A DNA stretch of 64,000 nucleotides, taken from contig NC_081542.1 in the NCBI RefSeq assembly GCF_901000735.1, forward strand, positions 23,513,093-23,577,092, in the 5' to 3' direction. The notes beneath the pieces were generated by a model. The model saw only the letters and a list, made by a program, of their open reading frames with translations. It was not told the DNA's origin and ran no database searches. Within the stretch, counting starts at the first letter, position 1. Each line of letters begins with the position of its first letter. Positions 61,020 through 64,000 of this stretch are shown in pieces. A program made the position numbers and the translations under genes. The DNA comes from Corylus avellana (taxonomy: Eukaryota > Streptophyta > Magnoliopsida > Fagales > Betulaceae).

Positions 61020-61916
61020 CCACTAACGCGCGGGAAAGAGCTGGGAAAGTGCGAACCCAATGCCCTGTGAAACGACGTGTAGTTTTAAGAGCATTGTAAA
61101 TTTGCAATCTACTCTTCGATCAGGAAATCTTTATTAATAATAGAAAAATAGTCGTTTAACATTTTTTTTATAAAAAAATTCCAAAATAGTACCTATAATT
61201 CTAATTTTTTTTAAAAAAATTGTTTCTAAATAGATCCTTAATACAACTTAACTATATTGTTGTTACTCTTAATTAAAACTCATACATAGGTGAACAATTT
61301 TAAAGATTATAGAGTATATATTGAATCATTGATGTAAGTTAGACCAAAATATGGAGTATATTATGTCCTTTTCTTTGTTTTTGTTTTTTGTTTTTTATTT
61401 TTTATTTTTAATTCAGTAAAATTGTCTACTTCTCCCCCTAAATACAATACCCAAAAAAAAAAGAAAAAAAAAAAAAGTCTCTACTATCAGAAGGGGCGTA
61501 AAACCTCACTTTTACAACCTCCAATAAAAGATTAAAACATCATTTAAAAACACTAAATACAATAGACATGAAAGCATTAGATCTTATTAAAAAAAAAGTA
61601 GAATTGACAAAAAAAGGCACTTCTGATTTGCCATTTCCGCTCAACGCCAACATCCTCTATTCCTCTTCATCACATATCATAACACACACAAAAAATGCTT
61701 ATAAGCATTATATACGGTTCATCATGCTATGTTAGAACAACACCACATAAAGACCTCAAAAAACCTTGTTCTCTTTGTGAACTCTCTTTTTTTTTCTTTT
61801 TTTTTTTCGTATAAATAATTTTATTTAATTTCATAGTTTGTTTTTATTTTTTAGAAGATCAAAGGATTTAGAAGCACCAAAAAAAAAAAAAAAACATCCA
61901 ACCACAAGCAATTTCT

Positions 61917-62990
61917 TTTGGAGAGAGAGAAGGATTTTGTAGGAAGAAGTTTGGTCGGACGGAGTTCTTTTGGAGTTTCGGTAAAGGAAGAAAGGAAACC
62001 TCTGGGTCCCACCATTTGATGGGCCTACTGGTGACGTGGTTGGCCCAGTTCTAGAGTGGGCCTTAGTGGAACATTTGGGCTTACCTTTTCTTTTTAAGAG
62101 ACAAATCAAATTTAAGTTCACACTATTTTAATTCCAAAGTTTTTAATTTTGATAATTAGTGTTTTTTTTTTTAAAAAAAAAAAAATTCAAATAGGTTTAT
62201 TTAATTAACGATGTGTCACACCACATCATAAATAAATAACATATGAATTGCCGCCAACTATAAAAGCTACATATAAAAGCTACAAGAAAGGAATAAGTTG
62301 ATAAAGTTGTGCCTTTTGCCTCACACATGCAAATGAATAAATTTGGAGGATTGGGAAGGAATGTTTGTCACACCAAAGTACTTCAATCTAAAGAGAATAA
62401 ATAAATAATGGCATCTTTGGGTGTATGTTTGAGGGGCCTAAAAGTGCGTTTAATACTTAAAACGTTCGTTTGAAAAAAAAAAAAAAAAAAAGTACTTGTT
62501 TGGTAAAAAAAAATTGAAAGCACTTTTAAGGGTCTAAAAAACTCAAAAATAGCCGAAACACACTTGTGGCAAAAGTTTAAAAACATTTTTTTTTTTAACT
62601 TAAAAACTCTATTCCTCAAACGCAACCTAAAAAGAGAGTGGAAGATAATATGGGGTTTATTCAAACCTCCCATAAGTTATCATTGTTTGCTAATAAGATA
62701 AAATTTATTTTCCTTTTTCCTTTTCAACTCACATTAAATTCCATTCATTTTTTGTGGTTTTTTTTTTTTTTCAAATTTATTATTCAATCCATATGACTCG
62801 TATGTGGGTCATATAAATCCAATCGTCAACTTAAAAAAGAGTTGGACAAAAGTTTAAAGAATAATATGTTTCTATTTTAACATTCTGTCTTAGACTTAAC
62901 AAGTTAATACGCTAATTTATTTAATTAAAATGAGATGTAAATTGAAGAGACAAAATTCGAACTCAAGTATTACCTCTTATTCCTAAGAGT
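61917..62990. repeat. Second copy of the unknown gene's upstream DNA
   Basis: From GGAGAGAGAGAAGGATTTTG onward this matches 50245-51290 (upstream DNA of the secreted-protein gene plus the 220-base MITE at 62410-62635) in the same orientation. It joins abruptly to the GTE-like upstream region at the word CAACCACAAGCAATTTC. The coding exons of the secreted-protein gene are not included. The PIF/Harbinger site here is empty. Confidence 0.8.
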
Positions 62991-63017
62991 ATTTCCACCA
63001 GTAAGAGGTATTCTACC

Positions 63018-63870
63018 CAGGGCTGGCTCAGGCCCTAGGCGAGTTAGGCCCTCGCCTAGGGTCCCCAATTTAATAAGGCCTAAAAAAATTTTTTTGAGTT
63101 AAAAAAGTTAAAAAAAAAAAAAAAAATTATTTTTGACAAAAAAAAAATTGAAGGCCCAAATGTTATTTAATAGGGCCTAAAAAATTTTTTTATCCAAATT
63201 TAATGCCTCAATTTAATAAGACCCCAATTAATAAGCTCACTATAAATTTTAAAAATAATTCAAAAAATAAATTAAAAAAGGACAAAGCATTAAAGCCTTA
63301 TACATCATTACGCTAATTCCCTCAAGCTCCTGATGTTACAGTACACGCCTGACGCTACAGTACATGCCTACATCATTCATTCATCCTCTTGCCCTCTTTA
63401 TAGAAATTTTTTGTTTTTGATGAGAAAATATAAACGTTAGAAATAAAATATTACCATTTATTTTTTATTTATTATTTAGCCATCTAGGGAAAGTCAAGAG
63501 CCAAAAATATAAACTGCTGTCAACCATGGGCATTTTAAATATCAGTCTCTATATTTTTCACTTTACCTCTCCTATTTGCTTGCTCTTTTTTGAGTTTTTC
63601 TTCTCTACCTATCTCATCATTTTCTCTTCCTCTCCGACTCTGAGTGACTAAGTCTCTTGTCCTATCTCCAAGAACTGCTTCATAATTCCTTTGCCAAATC
63701 AGGTTTTATTGTTCTATTTTTGTCATTTATTTTATTATAATCATAATTTTTTTTTGATAAATCGTGTTTGTTTAATTTGTTAGTATTTTTAATTAAACAT
63801 GTCTACTAGAAAATATGCATCTAGATATGAAAAACTTAAAAAATTAAAATTAAAAAATTAAAAATTAAAA
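63018..63870 (+). mobile_element. hAT transposon 5' end with start of a ZMYM1-like transposase
   Basis: The terminus CAGGGCTGGCTCAGGCCCTA is typical of plant hAT elements with TTF/ZMYM1-type transposases. An ATG at 63799 begins MSTRKYASRYEKLKKLKLKN, resembling the N-terminus of that transposase group, but a TAA follows after 20 codons in a TTAAAA-rich run that enters the gap. It is either a decayed copy or poor sequence at a contig end. The rest of the element is not in the window. Confidence 0.65.
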
Positions 63871-63970
63871 NNNNNNNNNNNNNNNNNNNNNNNNNNNNNN
63901 NNNNNNNNNNNNNNNNNNNNNNNNNNNNNNNNNNNNNNNNNNNNNNNNNNNNNNNNNNNNNNNNNNNNNN
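63871..63970. other. Assembly gap (100 N)
   Basis: Exactly 100 N between the hAT element and 30 bases that belong to another copy of the GTE-like leader region. Confidence 0.95.
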
Positions 63971-64000
63971 AAGCACCTCCACCAAGTAACTTGAACCCAA
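63971..64000. repeat. Third copy of GTE-like leader-intron sequence
   Basis: All 30 bases (starting AAGCACCTCCACCAAGTAAC) match 60315-60344 in the same orientation and, inverted, 40177-40206. Another copy of the GTE-like gene's upstream region therefore starts at the window's right edge. Confidence 0.8.

Noticed and set aside
1..64000. tRNA or rRNA genes
   Set aside because: I saw no A-box/B-box pair with cloverleaf potential and no rRNA-like sequence. A covariance-model scan was not possible here.

Overview
The window is nuclear DNA of a flowering plant, most likely a woody eudicot. It is AT-rich, genes are split by short GT-AG introns, and the recognisable proteins are plant families: GDSL esterases, EXO1, and a GTE/BET-type C-terminal region. 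It is crowded with plant transposon relics (LINE, TRIM-type LTR, hAT, CACTA and PIF/Harbinger elements and foldback MITEs). Four runs of exactly 100 N (27322-27421, 32651-32750, 48496-48595, 63871-63970) and one of 160 N (38770-38929) show a scaffold. I call its pieces A (1-27321), B (27422-32650), C (32751-48495), D (48596-63870) and E (63971 onward).

Piece A carries, all on the minus strand, a partial GDSL esterase gene (934-1757, exons 1-3), a short coiled-coil protein gene with a long 5'UTR intron (4168-7231, leader near 10.8 kb), a complete five-exon GDSL esterase gene (12345-14774) and a two-exon gene for a small secreted protein of unknown function (23230-23977). An eIF4E-like exon fragment follows on the plus strand (26104-26252).

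Piece B is almost entirely an inverted second copy of A 16154-20166, followed by one end of a CACTA transposon. Piece C holds, in order, part of a hAT element sitting in the unknown gene's last exon, a foldback element, a 3'-truncated EXO1 gene (minus), a five-exon gene resembling only the C-terminal region of GTE proteins (40907-44611, plus), and inverted copies of the eIF4E fragment and of a PIF/Harbinger element. Piece D carries second copies of the unknown secreted-protein gene and the eIF4E fragment in the same orientation as in A, a second GTE-like gene (minus, inverted relative to C), another copy of the unknown gene's upstream DNA, and the start of a hAT element. The 30 bases of piece E match the leader region of the GTE-like gene again.

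Reading C in reverse, the order unknown gene / eIF4E fragment / GTE-like / EXO1 / unknown gene emerges. I infer a tandem segmental duplication with several copies, drawn in this scaffold with some contigs inverted; uncollapsed haplotypes are the main alternative. Paired sites with and without CACTA, PIF/Harbinger and hAT insertions separate the copies. No operon-like cooperation between genes is visible. The most informative signals are the duplication architecture, the truncated EXO1 at a copy junction, and the two intact GTE-like genes whose coding differences are mostly amino-acid changing.
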